Below are positions 8,205-18,533 of a stretch of DNA of 64,000 nt, one piece after another. Location of the stretch: assembly GCF_019753045.1 (NCBI RefSeq), contig NZ_JAIELN010000010.1, positions 124,001-188,000 of the forward strand, given 5' to 3'. Position numbers and translations under genes: made by a program. The notes under the pieces were generated by a model. It saw only the letters and a list, made by a program, of their open reading frames with translations. It had not been told where the DNA came from and did not search any database. The stretch's first letter is position 1. Each line of letters begins with the position of its first letter. The DNA comes from Hyphomicrobium sp. (GTDB lineage Bacteria; Pseudomonadota; Alphaproteobacteria; Rhizobiales; Hyphomicrobiaceae).

Positions 8205-9872
8205 TCAGGGAACTCGTGCAGCCATAGCGTCAGCGATTTCCTGCGATCCTTGGATGACGATATCTGTGCCACAAGCTTTGAGGTGTGTAACCTCAGCGTC
8301 AGAATGACCTCGGACGATGATCGGTAACCCCGGGTTCGCCGCCCGCGCCTGGGCCACAATTTGCCCTGCTTCGAAGCTATCGGGAATAGCAACGAGCAGG
8401 CATTTCGCTTGCTGCAGGTTGGCAAATTTGAGAAGGGCGACGGCGTTGCCCGCGACCGCTTCAACCTTCTTTTCCTTGAGTTTATTCACGACTTCATCGT
8501 TCTCGTCGATGACGTACATCGGTATATTCCGCAGTTCCAGTGTTTCGCCGATAGGACGTCCTACACGGCCGTAGCCAATCAATACGGCGTGTTCCTGCAA
8601 CTTCGTCTTTTCGATTTTGACGGGCGGTGCGGGCTCAGGCGCCGCGTTCGCCGCCTCTCGCTTTTCGAGCTTCTCCTCATACCGGTCGAGCGCGAAGAAT
8701 AGCAGCGGGTTCAGCATTATCGAGCCAATGGCTCCCGCCAGGATGAGCTCCCGGCCAAGTTCGGGCAAGACGCCGAGCGTGACTCCCAAGCCCGCAAGAA
8801 TAAACGAGAACTCGCCGATCTGCGCCAAGCTGACGGAAATCGTGAGTGCGGTCGTCGCGGGATATCCGAATGCGCGAACGATCCCGTAGGCTGCCACCGA
8901 TTTGCCGACGATGATGATCGTCAGCGTCGCCACGACGGCAAGGGGATCACGGAGAAGAATGGCCGGATCAAACAACATGCCGACCGATATGAAGAACAGC
9001 ACGGCAAAGGCATCGCGCAGCGGAAGCGTTTCAGATGCCGCCTGCTGACTGAGCGTCGATTCGCTCAGGATCATGCCTGCAAAGAAGGCGCCGAGAGCGA
9101 ACGACACGCCGAACAGCTTCGCCGCCCCGAAGGCCGTTCCGAGCGCAATCGCGAGCACGGCCAAGCGGAACAGTTCTCGCGACCCGGTATGGGCTGCGTA
9201 ATGCAAAATCCATGGAATAATTCGGCGTCCCGCGACGAGCATCAGAACGACGAAGGCGACGATCTGGAATACGGTGATTCCAAATGTCTTCAGAAGATTG
9301 AAGCTTTCGGCATCGCTTACCGGTTGGTCCGCCGTGGCGACGTTGAACAGTGGGAGCAGCGCCGGCAGCAGCACCAGTGTCAGCACCATTACGATGTCTT
9401 CGACGATGAGCCAACCGACGGCTATGCGGCCACGCTCTGTATTGAGAAGCCGTCTCGCCTGCATCGCGCGCAACAATACGACGGTACTGGCGACGGAGAG
9501 CGCGAGGCCCATGACGATGCCGGCTCCCGGCTGCCAGCCGAGATGAAGCGAAAGGCCTAAGCCGAGCAGCGTCGCGACGACGATCTGCACGACTGCGCCG
9601 GGAATCGCGATCGCCCGAACCGAAAGAAGATCTTTCAGCGAGAAATGCAGTCCGACGCCGAACATCAATAGAATGATGCCGACTTCCGCGAGTTCGGAGG
9701 CGATCGTCTGATCTGCAACAAAGCCCGGCGTTCGTGGCCCGAGCACGACGCCTGCGAGAAGGTATCCGACTAACGGCGAGGCCCGGAGACGCTGCGCTAT
9801 CGCTCCAAACAAGAAGGCCAAGCTCAGGCCAACGACGATCGTAGCGATAAGAGGCGTTTCGTGGGGCATCAA
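8205..9872 (-). CDS. CPA2-family cation:proton antiporter with TrkA-N domain (YbaL/KefB-like)
   Basis: A 555-residue protein: an N-terminal Na+/H+-exchanger-type membrane domain of about 12 helices (residues 5-390) and a C-terminal RCK/TrkA-N nucleotide-binding domain (residues 415-550). The latter begins HAVLIGYGRVGRPIGETL, a Rossmann GxGxxG loop, followed by VIDENDEVV. The architecture and length match YbaL/KefB-type K+/H+ antiporters, which move cations under control of bound nucleotide. No KefF/KefG partner is nearby. A hairpin adjoins the ribosome site (entered separately). Confidence 0.9.
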   Translation of the reverse strand: MMPHETPLIATIVVGLSLAFLFGAIAQRLRASPLVGYLLAGVVLGPRTPGFVADQTIASELAEVGIILLMFGVGLHFSLKDLLSVRAIAIPGAVVQIVVATLLGLGLSLHLGWQPGAGIVMGLALSVASTVVLLRAMQARRLLNTERGRIAVGWLIVEDIVMVLTLVLLPALLPLFNVATADQPVSDAESFNLLKTFGITVFQIVAFVVLMLVAGRRIIPWILHYAAHTGSRELFRLAVLAIALGTAFGAAKLFGVSFALGAFFAGMILSESTLSQQAASETLPLRDAFAVLFFISVGMLFDPAILLRDPLAVVATLTIIIVGKSVAAYGIVRAFGYPATTALTISVSLAQIGEFSFILAGLGVTLGVLPELGRELILAGAIGSIMLNPLLFFALDRYEEKLEKREAANAAPEPAPPVKIEKTKLQEHAVLIGYGRVGRPIGETLELRNIPMYVIDENDEVVNKLKEKKVEAVAGNAVALLKFANLQQAKCLLVAIPDSFEAGQIVAQARAANPGLPIIVRGHSDAEVTHLKACGTDIVIQGSQEIADAMAARVP

Positions 9873-9874
9873 TC

Positions 9875-9897
9875 CTGCTTCCGAGTGGAGGAAGCAG
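9875..9897 (-). promoter_or_regulatory. Leader hairpin abutting the antiporter ribosome site
   Basis: On the minus strand CTGCTTCC, a seven-base loop and GGAAGCAG form an eight-pair stem that ends two bases before the AGGA-like ribosome site and five bases before the ATG at 9872. Such a position could sequester the start or only be an accidental palindrome. No trailing T-run makes it a terminator. Confidence 0.4.
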
Positions 9898-9987
9898 TAC
9901 TTTTCACTACGATCGCCATAAATTCAACCTCGTGACCATCACGACGCTTTGAGCGCGCCGCAGATGGTCACGTCGGGAGAAGCGAAA

Positions 9988-11217
9988 TTATGACTTGTTT
10001 CGGCGGCCGAGCGTGCGCAATCGCAGAGCGTTGAGCTTGATGAAGCCTTCCGCGTCCTTCTGATCGTAAGCGCCCTTGTCGTCCTCGAACGTGACGAGCG
10101 TCGGCGAGTAGAGCGACTTCGGGCTCGCGCGGCCAATGACGATGACATTGCCCTTATAGAGTTCGAGCGTGACTTCGCCCTCGACGTTCTCCTGGCTCTT
10201 GTCGATCAGAGCCTGAAGCATCTCGCGCTCTGGCGAGAACCAGAAGCCGTTGTAGATCAGCTCGGCATAGCGCGGCATGATCTCATCTTTGAGATGCGAT
10301 GCGCCGCGATCGAGCGTCAGGCTTTCAATGGCGCGATGGGCGGTGAGCAGAATCGTGCCGCCGGGCGTCTCGTAAACGCCACGCGATTTCATGCCGACGA
10401 AGCGGTTCTCGACGAGGTCGAGACGGCCGATGCCGTTGTCGCGGCCGAGATCGTTCAAGGCCTTCAAGAGAGTGGCGGGAGAAAGCTTCTTGCCATCGAG
10501 CGAAACCGGGTCGCCCTTTTCGAAGCCGATCTTGATGGTCGTCACCTTGTCGGGTGCGGTCATCGGCGAGATGGTTCGCTGATAGACCATCTCGGGCGGC
10601 TTCGTCGCGGGGTCTTCGAGCACTTTGCCTTCGGACGAGGAGTGCAGAAGGTTGGCGTCGACAGAGAATGGGCTCTCGCCTTCTTTGTCCTTCGCGACGG
10701 GGATCTGGTTCTGCCGTGCGAAATCCAGAAGGTCTTCGCGACCTTTGAACTTCCATTCGCGCCAGGGCGCGATGATCTTGATGCCGGGCTCGAGCGAGTA
10801 ATAGCCGAGTTCGAACCTCACCTGATCGTTGCCCTTGCCCGTTGCGCCATGGCAGACGGCGTCGGCGCCGACCTTGCGCGCGATCTCGATCTGCTTCTTT
10901 GCGATCAGCGGACGGGCGATGGACGTGCCGAGCAGATAAACGCCTTCGTAGACCGTGTTGGCGCGGAACATCGGGAAGACGAAATCGCGGACGAATTCCT
11001 CGCGCAGGTCTTCGATGAAGATGTTTTCTTCCTTGATGCCGAGCATCAGGGCCTTCTTGCGGGCCGGCTCCAGCTCTTCGCCCTGTCCGAGGTCGGCGGT
11101 GAACGTCACGACTTCGGCGCCGTAGGTCTCCTGCAGCCACTTGAGGATGATCGAAGTGTCTAAACCGCCGGAATAGGCGAGTACGACCTTTTTCACGGTC
11201 TTAGGCGCGGCGCTCAT
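9988..11217 (-). CDS. argG: Argininosuccinate synthase
   Basis: A 409-residue enzyme joining citrulline and aspartate with ATP to give argininosuccinate, the penultimate step of arginine synthesis. The ATP pyrophosphatase P-loop AYSGGLDTS is at residues 14-22. Family blocks include [30 protein letters not shown] and [15 protein letters not shown]. The ATG at 11217 ([18 protein letters not shown]) is preferred over an in-frame upstream start at 11316, which would add 33 unconserved residues. No other arg gene is adjacent. Confidence 0.97.
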   Translation of the reverse strand: MSAAPKTVKKVVLAYSGGLDTSIILKWLQETYGAEVVTFTADLGQGEELEPARKKALMLGIKEENIFIEDLREEFVRDFVFPMFRANTVYEGVYLLGTSIARPLIAKKQIEIARKVGADAVCHGATGKGNDQVRFELGYYSLEPGIKIIAPWREWKFKGREDLLDFARQNQIPVAKDKEGESPFSVDANLLHSSSEGKVLEDPATKPPEMVYQRTISPMTAPDKVTTIKIGFEKGDPVSLDGKKLSPATLLKALNDLGRDNGIGRLDLVENRFVGMKSRGVYETPGGTILLTAHRAIESLTLDRGASHLKDEIMPRYAELIYNGFWFSPEREMLQALIDKSQENVEGEVTLELYKGNVIVIGRASPKSLYSPTLVTFEDDKGAYDQKDAEGFIKLNALRLRTLGRRNKS

Positions 11218-11369
11218 GGGAGATCTGGCTTTCGAATTTGGAATGGGACGGAAACGCGCGGCACTATAGGGTTGGCGGCGCTGCCTGCAAGTCCGGTTGA
11301 TGCCATATCGCGACATGTCGCAATCGGCCCTTAGATATTAACGACAGCGGGCCCAACTGAGGAAGCGCA

Positions 11370-11978
11370 ATGAAACCGACTATCGTCTTCTGGTTCGAGT
11401 TCGCGTCGACCTACTCTTACCTGAGCGCCATGCGGATCGAGGAAACGGCCGCGCGGGCCGACGTCGCCGTCGACTGGAAGCCGTTCCTGCTCGGACCGAT
11501 TTTCAAATCGCAGGGCTGGGATACCTCGCCATTCAATATCTATCCGGCGAAGGGCCGCTACATGGTGCGCGATATTGCGCGCACGGCGTCGGCGCGCGAG
11601 ATTCCTTTCCATATGCCGGCGACATTTCCGGCCCATGGATTGAAGGCCGCGCGTCTTGCGATCGCGGCGCGTAGCCAAGGCGCCGACGCCGCGTTCAGCC
11701 GTGCGGTCTTTGCCGCTGCCTTCGCCAAAGGTTTGGACATCTCCGATGACGCTGTGTTGACGGATTGCCTAACAAGCGCCGGTCTCGAAGCCGACGACCT
11801 GCGGCGGCTCAGCACGGACATTGCGGTCAAATCGGAGTTGCGGGCCAATACGGAAGAAGCGCAGGCGCTCGGGATATTCGGTGCGCCGAGTTTCAGCACA
11901 CTGGACGGCGAAATGTTCTGGGGTGATGACCGGCTCGACCAGGCGTTGGCCTGGGCCAGGAAGCGCGCGCCCGCTTGA
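11370..11978 (+). CDS. 2-hydroxychromene-2-carboxylate isomerase family (DsbA-fold) protein
   Basis: A 202-residue thioredoxin-fold protein of the HCCA isomerase/GST-kappa group. The N-terminus reads VFWFEFASTYSYLSAMRIE, where Ser replaces the CxxC cysteines at the glutathione site. WKPFLLGPIFK and the late GIFGAPSFSTLDGEMFWGDDRL, with the cis-Pro loop, are typical. Real HCCA isomerases act in naphthalene breakdown, but no such pathway genes are near, so the substrate is unknown. GGAAG lies seven bases before the ATG. Divergent from argG. Confidence 0.88.
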   Translation: MKPTIVFWFEFASTYSYLSAMRIEETAARADVAVDWKPFLLGPIFKSQGWDTSPFNIYPAKGRYMVRDIARTASAREIPFHMPATFPAHGLKAARLAIAARSQGADAAFSRAVFAAAFAKGLDISDDAVLTDCLTSAGLEADDLRRLSTDIAVKSELRANTEEAQALGIFGAPSFSTLDGEMFWGDDRLDQALAWARKRAPA

Positions 11979-12192
11979 ATGAGGCTTGATTTTGCAATGT
12001 TTTGAGCAAGATGCAGGCTTCGGCCGATCACTTCTCGGCGGGTATTTGTGGCGCAAATGACGCGCATTAACCGCTCTCGCACCGCAGCAAACTCATGAAC
12101 ATAAAAAAGGCATGGCAAAGGTGTTTGCGGTGTTTCTAACCAATGTCAGCTGATACAAGCTCGGGAACATATCTCATCGGGGGAGAGCGGCC

Positions 12193-13032
12193 GTGATCAG
12201 GTCGAATCGCATCGTCAGGAATCTGGTGTGGTTAGGTTTGCTCGGCTGCGCCTTGGCGGCGCCGCTGGCTGCAGAAGAGGTCACCGTAACGATCCCGCCG
12301 GACGATCCGCCGGCACAACAAGCGGCGGCTCCTGCTCAGGCGGCGCCTCAGCCTTCGGCGGTCCCGGCGTTCACGCCTCACGACAATCTCCAGAAGTCAG
12401 CCGACAGCAGCGATCCGACGGCGCATCCGACCGACTCGGTCGCGGCGCCAGCTCCAGCTGCTCCGGTCAAACACAAGCAGAAGGCAGCGGCTGCACCAGC
12501 CGCCGCCGCGCCGGCTCCAGCGGCTGCTGATGGTTCGGCCAGCCCGGCTGCAACTGACGGAACGGCAAAGCCCGCCGAAAAGCCGAAGACGGCAAAGGCG
12601 AATTCGCCATGCTTCAATATCGATGAGAACGCCTGCGGCCAGCTCAGTAAAGTGTGCATCTGGGTTGCGGCAGGTACCAACGATGCGGGCAAGCCGACGA
12701 AAGCCCGGTGCCGGTCCCTCGCAATTCTGAAGAGAGAAGAAGCGAAGGCCGCAAAGGCTGCCAAGGCCACGGGTGCAACGCCGGAAGTTCTGCCGTGGGC
12801 CACGAACGGCGCAGCGGCAGCGCCAGCTGCCGCGCCCGCTGCCGATGGAGCCGCTGCGGCTGCTCCGGCCGACGCAACCAAACCGGCGAAGAAAACAAAG
12901 ACGGCAGCCGTCAAGAAGACGCCGAAGCCGAAGCCAGAAACGGTCAATGCCGCACCGGCTCCTGCGGCTGGTGAAGCAGAGGCCGCGCCTGCGCCTGCTT
13001 CCGGTTCAGCTCCGGAGCCCGACGCGCAATAG
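12193..13032 (+). CDS. Secreted alanine/proline-rich protein with a cysteine core
   Basis: A 279-residue protein starting at GTG after GGGGGAGAG. A signal peptide (residues 1-27, ending PLAAEE) is followed by low-complexity Ala/Pro/Lys linkers (residues 35-135 and 200-279). Between them a compact core of about 55 residues has four cysteines (CFNIDENACGQLSKVC ... KARC), consistent with two disulfides. It looks like a periplasmic or wall-associated protein whose functional part is that core. No family is recognised. High GC in the linkers makes other frames look open. Confidence 0.65.
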   Translation: MIRSNRIVRNLVWLGLLGCALAAPLAAEEVTVTIPPDDPPAQQAAAPAQAAPQPSAVPAFTPHDNLQKSADSSDPTAHPTDSVAAPAPAAPVKHKQKAAAAPAAAAPAPAAADGSASPAATDGTAKPAEKPKTAKANSPCFNIDENACGQLSKVCIWVAAGTNDAGKPTKARCRSLAILKREEAKAAKAAKATGATPEVLPWATNGAAAAPAAAPAADGAAAAAPADATKPAKKTKTAAVKKTPKPKPETVNAAPAPAAGEAEAAPAPASGSAPEPDAQ

Positions 13033-13100
13033 GGGTTTCAGGCTGAATACGTAGCGCCTGCCCGGTCGACTCCTGGTCGAGCGGCGCTGCTCTTTAGTCT

Positions 13101-13643
13101 TCAGTGCAAATAGGCGGACCACGGCGAACGCTGCGCGAAGTGCCGGTCCATCGCTTGGCGTCCCTCGGGATTTCCAAAGACAAGCCGCCACTGCGTGCAT
13201 GCGGCGTCCGCTGCGTCCATGGCTGACGTACTTGCCCGGGCCGTCGGCGCCGCCACTGCGTAGGGCACTCCGTAGGACAGCATCATCGCCATCATGGGAC
13301 CCTGATAGAGCGCCCAAGGCGTGCTGCTCCAATATGCCTGAACCGATGCCGGCCAGAACGTATCACCGCCGGGAAATACACGGGACGCGGCGACCGCTTG
13401 CTGCGCGCCGGGCCAGTAGGCGACAGAGGCGCTGGCCATCGCCAACCACGCCTGCATGATTTCGTTTTGCAGGGGTGCGGGCGCGTGGGCCACGAGGGTC
13501 CAATCACCGAACCAAGCAGACCAGGCTAAGTGTTGTGGAGCAGGAGGTTCAGGCGTGCGGAGTCCTTCGGGCGTCATTTCGTCGTAAAAGCGCTTCTGGC
13601 ACGCCAAGCCCGCGGCCACCGAGGCCTGTCCCATCTCGAACAT
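13101..13643 (-). CDS. Hypothetical protein, phasin-like composition
   Basis: A 180-residue protein rich in Ala, Trp and Met, with long helices (ATEAMFEMGQASVAAGLACQ, QNEIMQAWLAMASASVAYWP). Some phasins look similar, but no firm family is recognised. The ATG at 13643 with GGAAG four bases upstream is chosen. The frame stays open to a TTG at 13784 (227 residues), and the helix around the ATG appears to continue upstream, so the true start may be earlier. Gene order gives no clue. Confidence 0.55.
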   Translation of the reverse strand: MFEMGQASVAAGLACQKRFYDEMTPEGLRTPEPPAPQHLAWSAWFGDWTLVAHAPAPLQNEIMQAWLAMASASVAYWPGAQQAVAASRVFPGGDTFWPASVQAYWSSTPWALYQGPMMAMMLSYGVPYAVAAPTARASTSAMDAADAACTQWRLVFGNPEGRQAMDRHFAQRSPWSAYLH

Positions 13644-13816
13644 GGCTTCCGTCGCTTTCTGCAGAAAGCGGAAATGCAGGGCGCAATCGAACAAAATACA
13701 GTCCCTCGGTTCAGCTTTGACGGTACCAGGGATGGTGCGTCGCAGCAACGTTGAAGCCGTTCTGCCGCACTCTTGGTTAATCAACTGTTCGCGAGGTTGG
13801 TTCCGAAGGGCGGGTG

Positions 13817-14596
13817 TCAGTGCAGCGTCTGGGACTTGTCGCGGCCGTTTGGGGGCAGATCGCCGTTTCGATCGATCATCTCGTCGTCGCTCTCGTTCGC
13901 CGAGCCGGTGGCCGCGTAGTCGGACTGTTGGCGGCCAGACCTCGTCTTCGATAGCGTCAGGCGCTGCATGATCGGACGCCCACTGCGCGTTTGCTCGTCC
14001 ACGGTCGGTGGTCTCGTGATCACGACTTCGGCGCCGTCATTATTTTCGGCGCGTGGCGCTGCTTCAGGGGGCGCGGCAGCGGTCACTTCAGCTGTTTGGG
14101 GCACCGCATTCGTTCGCGCGCGATACTCGCCCTGCGGACGCCCTGCGAACTGACCCGCGGCGAGCCAGTAAAAGAAGCCGCCGAAGAAGCCGATCGTGAG
14201 GAATGCCTTGACCGCGTAGTTGTTGAGGATCGTCGTCGGCTGGCCCACGACCTCGCTCTCATATTGTGCGGTGAAGCCAAGCATCGAGATCGCGACGCCG
14301 GCGAACAGAAAGAACGTCAGCGAGCGGACGGAGAATGACTCGCTCAGGATCGCGATGATGAGAACGAAAACGGATGCGAAGATTCCGAGATGCGTTGCGG
14401 CGAGCAGACCGAGCTCGATTGTTTCGCTGGCCGTTTTCGGCAGCCGCTCTATGGGCTCCGTCAGCACGTCCATAGGCGTCGTGACGAACATGACGGTCAC
14501 GAGCCCCGCGGCCAAGCTCGCGAGGACGAACCCGAACACTACACGCGCTATTGTGCTGAGGAACCTTAGCACGACCACCCCGCCCCTTCGTCCCAT
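13817..14596 (-). CDS. Hypothetical four-helix membrane protein
   Basis: About 259 residues. Four hydrophobic segments lie in the first 150 residues (STIARVVFGFVLASLAAG; LGIFASVFVLIIAIL; SLTFFLFAGVAISMLG; AFLTIGFFGGFFYWLAAGQFAG). A long hydrophilic, Ala/Glu/Arg-rich cytoplasmic tail follows. The AGQFAGR step after the last helix and the layout match a conserved alphaproteobacterial hypothetical group of unknown role. The start is uncertain: ATG at 14596, GTG at 14578 (behind GAAGGGG), or TTG at 14635. Confidence 0.6.
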   Translation of the reverse strand: MGRRGGVVVLRFLSTIARVVFGFVLASLAAGLVTVMFVTTPMDVLTEPIERLPKTASETIELGLLAATHLGIFASVFVLIIAILSESFSVRSLTFFLFAGVAISMLGFTAQYESEVVGQPTTILNNYAVKAFLTIGFFGGFFYWLAAGQFAGRPQGEYRARTNAVPQTAEVTAAAPPEAAPRAENNDGAEVVITRPPTVDEQTRSGRPIMQRLTLSKTRSGRQQSDYAATGSANESDDEMIDRNGDLPPNGRDKSQTLH

Positions 14597-14670
14597 CTCG
14601 GGCGAAATGTATATGAGCGAGCGCGGCAGGCTCAATCAAAATAACGCGGCGATCGTGAGGGAACCGCTCG

Positions 14671-15864
14671 TCAGGCGCGCTCGGACGCGGTGTTCCGCTG
14701 GCTGGCTGAGAGCTTGAGGCTTTCGGACCTAAGTTGCCCGCAGGCCGCAAGAATATCGCGTCCGCGGGGTGTGCGAACGGGGCTCGCGTAACCGGCCCTA
14801 TTTACGACGTCTGCAAATCGTTCGATCGTTTCCCAATCCGAGCACTCGTAGCGCGTGTTCGGCCACGGGTTGAACGGTATCAAGTTGATTTTGGCGGGAA
14901 TTCCCGCGAGGAGGCGAACGAGCGCCCGCGCCTCCGCGAGGCTGTCATTGACGCCTTTCAGCATCACATATTCGAACGTGATGCGGCGCGCGTTCGAGAG
15001 GCCCGGATAATTTCGGCAGGCTTCGATAAGCTCGGCGATGGGATATTTACGATTGAGCGGCACGAGTTCGTCGCGCAGCGCATCGTTCGTTGCGTGCAGC
15101 GAGATGGCGAGCATGGTGTCGGCCTCTTCGCCCCAACGCGGAATTTCGGGAACGACCCCCGATGTCGACAGCGTGATGCGCCGCTTCGAGAGCGAGAGGC
15201 CTTCGCCGTCCGACGCGATGTCCATCGCAGCCTTGACGTTGTCGAAATTGTAGAGCGGCTCGCCCATGCCCATCAGCACGACGTTCGTTATCTTGCGTTC
15301 GCTTTGCGGGAGCAGCCGGCCGTCGCCGGGACCCTTGGCGCCGGGCCAGTCACCGATGCGGTCGCGCGCCAACATGATCTGGGCGACGATTTCTTCCGTT
15401 TCGAGATTGCGCACGAGCTTCTGCGTGCCGGTATGGCAGAACGAGCAATTCAGCGTGCAGCCGACTTGGCTCGAAATGCAAAGCGTGCCGCGGTCACTCT
15501 CGGGGATGTAGACGGTTTCGATTTCCGGCGCGCGCGCTTCGTGTCCGCGTTTCGGAAGTCTGAGTAGCCATTTGCGCGTACCGTCGACCGAGATCTGTTC
15601 GGAGACGATTTCGGGACGGTCTAACGTGTACAGCTCTTCGAGCTGGCGACGGAGGTCTTTCGACACGTCCGTCATGTCTTCGAAGCTGGTGACGCCGCGC
15701 ACGTAGATCCAGCTCCAGAGCTGGCCGACGCGCATGCGAAGCTGCTTTTCCGGAACGCCGGCCGCGGCGAGCGCCAGTTTCAAGCGGTCACGCGTCAGCC
15801 CCGCGAGCGAAGGCTTTGCGGCGGGCTGGTCGGTGTCGATCTTGATCAAAGGCGCGGCGGTCAT
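14671..15864 (-). CDS. rlmN: Dual-specificity 23S rRNA/tRNA adenine C2 methyltransferase RlmN
   Basis: A 397-residue radical-SAM enzyme that methylates C2 of A2503 in 23S rRNA and A37 in some tRNAs. The [4Fe-4S] motif CxxxCxxC is present in [12 protein letters not shown], with the downstream [30 protein letters not shown] and [17 protein letters not shown] blocks holding the second catalytic Cys. The start at 15864 ([14 protein letters not shown]) is chosen; an in-frame extension to 16005 would run into a repeat element. Confidence 0.96.
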   Translation of the reverse strand: MTAAPLIKIDTDQPAAKPSLAGLTRDRLKLALAAAGVPEKQLRMRVGQLWSWIYVRGVTSFEDMTDVSKDLRRQLEELYTLDRPEIVSEQISVDGTRKWLLRLPKRGHEARAPEIETVYIPESDRGTLCISSQVGCTLNCSFCHTGTQKLVRNLETEEIVAQIMLARDRIGDWPGAKGPGDGRLLPQSERKITNVVLMGMGEPLYNFDNVKAAMDIASDGEGLSLSKRRITLSTSGVVPEIPRWGEEADTMLAISLHATNDALRDELVPLNRKYPIAELIEACRNYPGLSNARRITFEYVMLKGVNDSLAEARALVRLLAGIPAKINLIPFNPWPNTRYECSDWETIERFADVVNRAGYASPVRTPRGRDILAACGQLRSESLKLSASQRNTASERA

Positions 15865-15950
15865 AGAGAAAACACAAGCTTTCAGTTCGGAAAGGGCCCT
15901 TTTACAGGCGTTCGGTCCGGGTGAACAGGTCTCGGATGCCGCGCTGCCCT

Positions 15951-16070
15951 TCTCCCTCTCCCCGCGCGCGGGGAGAGGGTCGGGGTGAGGGGCCGCAACA
16001 GGCAACGGTTTCGGAGGCCGCCCCTCACCCTAACCCTCTCCCCATGCGAGAAAGAGCATGGGGAGAGGGA
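15951..16070. repeat. Paired palindromic intergenic repeat
   Basis: Two strong hairpins lie between hslU and rlmN. One is a perfect 26-base palindrome at 15954-15979 (arms CCCTCTCCCCGCG). The other has a 14-pair stem at 16034-16069 (arms CCCTCTCCCCATGC). Between them GGGGTGAGGGGC (15982-15993) is inverted as GCCCCTCACCC (16020-16030). The CCCTCACCCTAACCCTCTCCCC word is a widespread proteobacterial intergenic repeat. The hslU-proximal hairpin could also end hslU transcription. Confidence 0.85.
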
Positions 16071-16077
16071 ATTTTAA

Positions 16078-17382
16078 TCACAAAATGAAGCGGCTCAGAT
16101 CGGCATTCTTCGAAAGCGTTCCGACGCGTTCCGACACGTAGGGGCCGTCGATAATAACGGTTTGCACGCCACGATCGGAGGCTTCGAACGAGACGTCGTC
16201 AAGGACACGCTCGAGTACCGTCTGCAGCCGCCGCGCGCCGATGTTTTCAACGGTTGAGTTCACCTCGACGGCCGCGTCGGCAATGGCGTCGATCGCGTCC
16301 GGCTTGAATTCGAGCGTGACGCCTTCGGTCTGCATCAGGGCCACGGACTGCCTGATGAGGCTGACCTGCGGTTCCGTCAGGATGCGTTTCATGTCTTCGC
16401 GCGTCAAAGCGTTCAGCTCGACGCGGATCGGGAGACGGCCCTGCAATTCCGGCAAGAGGTCGGAAGGCTTCGAGACGTGGAACGCGCCCGAGGCGATGAA
16501 GAGGATATGATCTGTCTTCACGGGGCCGTGCTTGGTCGCGACGGTCGTGCCTTCGATCAACGGCAGGAGATCGCGCTGCACGCCTTCGCGCGAGACGTCG
16601 GCACCACCGCGTGTGCCGTCGCCGCGGGATGAAATCTTGTCGATCTCGTCGAGGAAGACGATGCCGTTGTTCTCGACCGCAGCGATCGCTTCGCCGGTAA
16701 TCTGATCGCTGTCGATCAGCTTGTCGCTTTCTTCTGCGATCAGGATATCGAAGCTATCCTTGACAGTGACGCGCCGGGGCTTCGTTCGCTGTCCGAGCGC
16801 CTTGCCAAGCATCTCGCCGATGTTGATCGTCGCCATCGTGCCGCCCGGCATGTCGAAAGAGGGAATGGGCGAGGACGTATCGGCGACGAGGATATCGATC
16901 TCCTTGTCGTTCAACTCGTTATTGCGGAGGCGCTTGCGGAAGCTGTCGCGCGTCGCGGGTGATGCGCCGGAGCCGACGAGCGCATCGAGTACGCGCTCTT
17001 CCGCGGCCTTCTCGGCCTTCGCGCGCACGCCATGGCGCTTCGCTTCCTTGACGAGAGCGATGCCGACCTCGACCAAATCGCGAACGATACTGTCGACGTC
17101 GCGGCCGACGTAACCGACCTCGGTGAACTTCGTCGCCTCGACCTTCAGGAACGGGGCGCCGGCAAGCTTCGCCAAGCGGCGCGAAATTTCGGTCTTGCCG
17201 ACGCCAGTCGGGCCGATCATCAAAATGTTCTTCGGCAGAACTTCTTCGCGAAGCTCGCCGGTCAACTGCTGACGGCGCCAGCGGTTACGAAGGGCTATAG
17301 CGACGGCACGCTTGGCGTCGGCTTGTCCGACGATATAGCGGTCGAGTTCAGATACGATTTCGCGCGGTGAAAAATTCGTCAT
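16078..17382 (-). CDS. hslU: HslUV protease ATPase subunit
   Basis: A 434-residue AAA+ unfoldase that feeds substrates to the HslV peptidase. Visible are [17 protein letters not shown] at the N-terminus, Walker [10 protein letters not shown], the pore motif GYVGRD, Walker [11 protein letters not shown] and the family-specific C-terminus ending SRFIL. That C-terminal tail inserts into HslV and activates it. Its ATG overlaps the stop of the preceding membrane gene (ATGA), so it is translated as part of hslV-membrane gene-hslU. Confidence 0.97.
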   Translation of the reverse strand: MTNFSPREIVSELDRYIVGQADAKRAVAIALRNRWRRQQLTGELREEVLPKNILMIGPTGVGKTEISRRLAKLAGAPFLKVEATKFTEVGYVGRDVDSIVRDLVEVGIALVKEAKRHGVRAKAEKAAEERVLDALVGSGASPATRDSFRKRLRNNELNDKEIDILVADTSSPIPSFDMPGGTMATINIGEMLGKALGQRTKPRRVTVKDSFDILIAEESDKLIDSDQITGEAIAAVENNGIVFLDEIDKISSRGDGTRGGADVSREGVQRDLLPLIEGTTVATKHGPVKTDHILFIASGAFHVSKPSDLLPELQGRLPIRVELNALTREDMKRILTEPQVSLIRQSVALMQTEGVTLEFKPDAIDAIADAAVEVNSTVENIGARRLQTVLERVLDDVSFEASDRGVQTVIIDGPYVSERVGTLSKNADLSRFIL

Positions 17383-18470
17383 TGTCTCGATTCAGGAAGG
17401 TAGGGAGCTAGGATAGTTTTCTGCAGGCCTGGCAGCACGCGGTTTCTGATGGGGTGCCAAAAGACGCCCAGAAACAGCACAAATGCGCCGACGACGCCGA
17501 GCGTCAGCACAAACGAGCCCGAGCCTCCGTCGCCGCCCGGCAAAGGAATGCTGCCGTTCAACAAATCGTAGACGGCGACCGTGAAATAGACGAGCGAGGA
17601 AACGAGCAGTGCGCGCCGGTCGATGGCGAGCGCGAACAGGGCGAGGAAGAACACCGTCGCCAGGATGGCGGCGGAGGTCGCCGCGCCGATCGTGGTGCCT
17701 TTGATTAGAAGGATGACCGGCGAGACGATCAGCGGCGCCGCCACGAGCTGCAGCCAGAAAGCACAATCGGAAAGGCGCGTCTGACGCTTCGGGTCGCGGG
17801 CATCGTATGCAAGTGCGACCACGAGGACGGCAAGGCCATAGCCCAACGCGACGAAGGACGGGCCGATCTCCGCAAACTGGTAGAGGCCCTTGCTGACGAC
17901 GGCGTAGCCAAAGAAGGCGATCAAGGCGAGCGCGAAGGGCAGGCGGAAGCGTATGTAGTAGATGATCGCGGCGATAAGGGCGGGCATTCCGAACCTGAGC
18001 GAGGGGTTTCGCCAGAATGCGAATTCGGAATCGACGCTCCAGTTCGACGAGCTGAAGCTCGTCCAGTGCATTTGAACGACGACGGCCGCAGCAGCGAAGG
18101 CGACGAACAGCACCGAGAGAACCATTCCGGGCAGCACGGCGCGGAGGCGACCGACGAGAATTTCGCTCAAGATCCAGAACGTGGCTGCAGCGAGCGCGAG
18201 GGTGCCGAACCAGCTCATGCCAAACGTGCTGGCCGTCGAGCTGGCGATGAGGAACGCGCCGGCGACGAGCAGCACACCGATCGTCAGGAAAACGTCGTTG
18301 AAGCCGTTGAGGAAGCGAAAGCGCTCTTCATCGGCGATGGCCGGTTCTCCATCCGGACCCAAAACTGCGGAACCGCGGCGCATGGCTTTCAGCTTCTCGG
18401 CTTGCGCCGCATCGATGACGCCGGCTTCGACCGCAGCCTTCAGGTCTTCTGGTGATAATGCGCTCGGCAT
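17379..18470 (-). CDS. Polytopic membrane protein between hslV and hslU
   Basis: A 363-residue protein with a short N-terminal soluble region ([25 protein letters not shown], a helical motif like the N-terminus of DUF2157-type proteins) and then about nine or ten membrane helices. No catalytic motif is visible. It sits between hslV (63 bases) and hslU (four-base overlap), a slot that in related genomes often holds an acetyltransferase gene. Co-expression with the heat-shock protease is therefore likely; function is unknown. Confidence 0.75.
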   Translation of the reverse strand: MPSALSPEDLKAAVEAGVIDAAQAEKLKAMRRGSAVLGPDGEPAIADEERFRFLNGFNDVFLTIGVLLVAGAFLIASSTASTFGMSWFGTLALAAATFWILSEILVGRLRAVLPGMVLSVLFVAFAAAAVVVQMHWTSFSSSNWSVDSEFAFWRNPSLRFGMPALIAAIIYYIRFRLPFALALIAFFGYAVVSKGLYQFAEIGPSFVALGYGLAVLVVALAYDARDPKRQTRLSDCAFWLQLVAAPLIVSPVILLIKGTTIGAATSAAILATVFFLALFALAIDRRALLVSSLVYFTVAVYDLLNGSIPLPGGDGGSGSFVLTLGVVGAFVLFLGVFWHPIRNRVLPGLQKTILAPYLPESRQ

Positions 18471-18533
18471 CTGTCAGTCATCCGGCTGTTGGTTTTTCGC
18501 TCGGTAGCGGGCCTAGATTTTCCGTGCCTGTCG

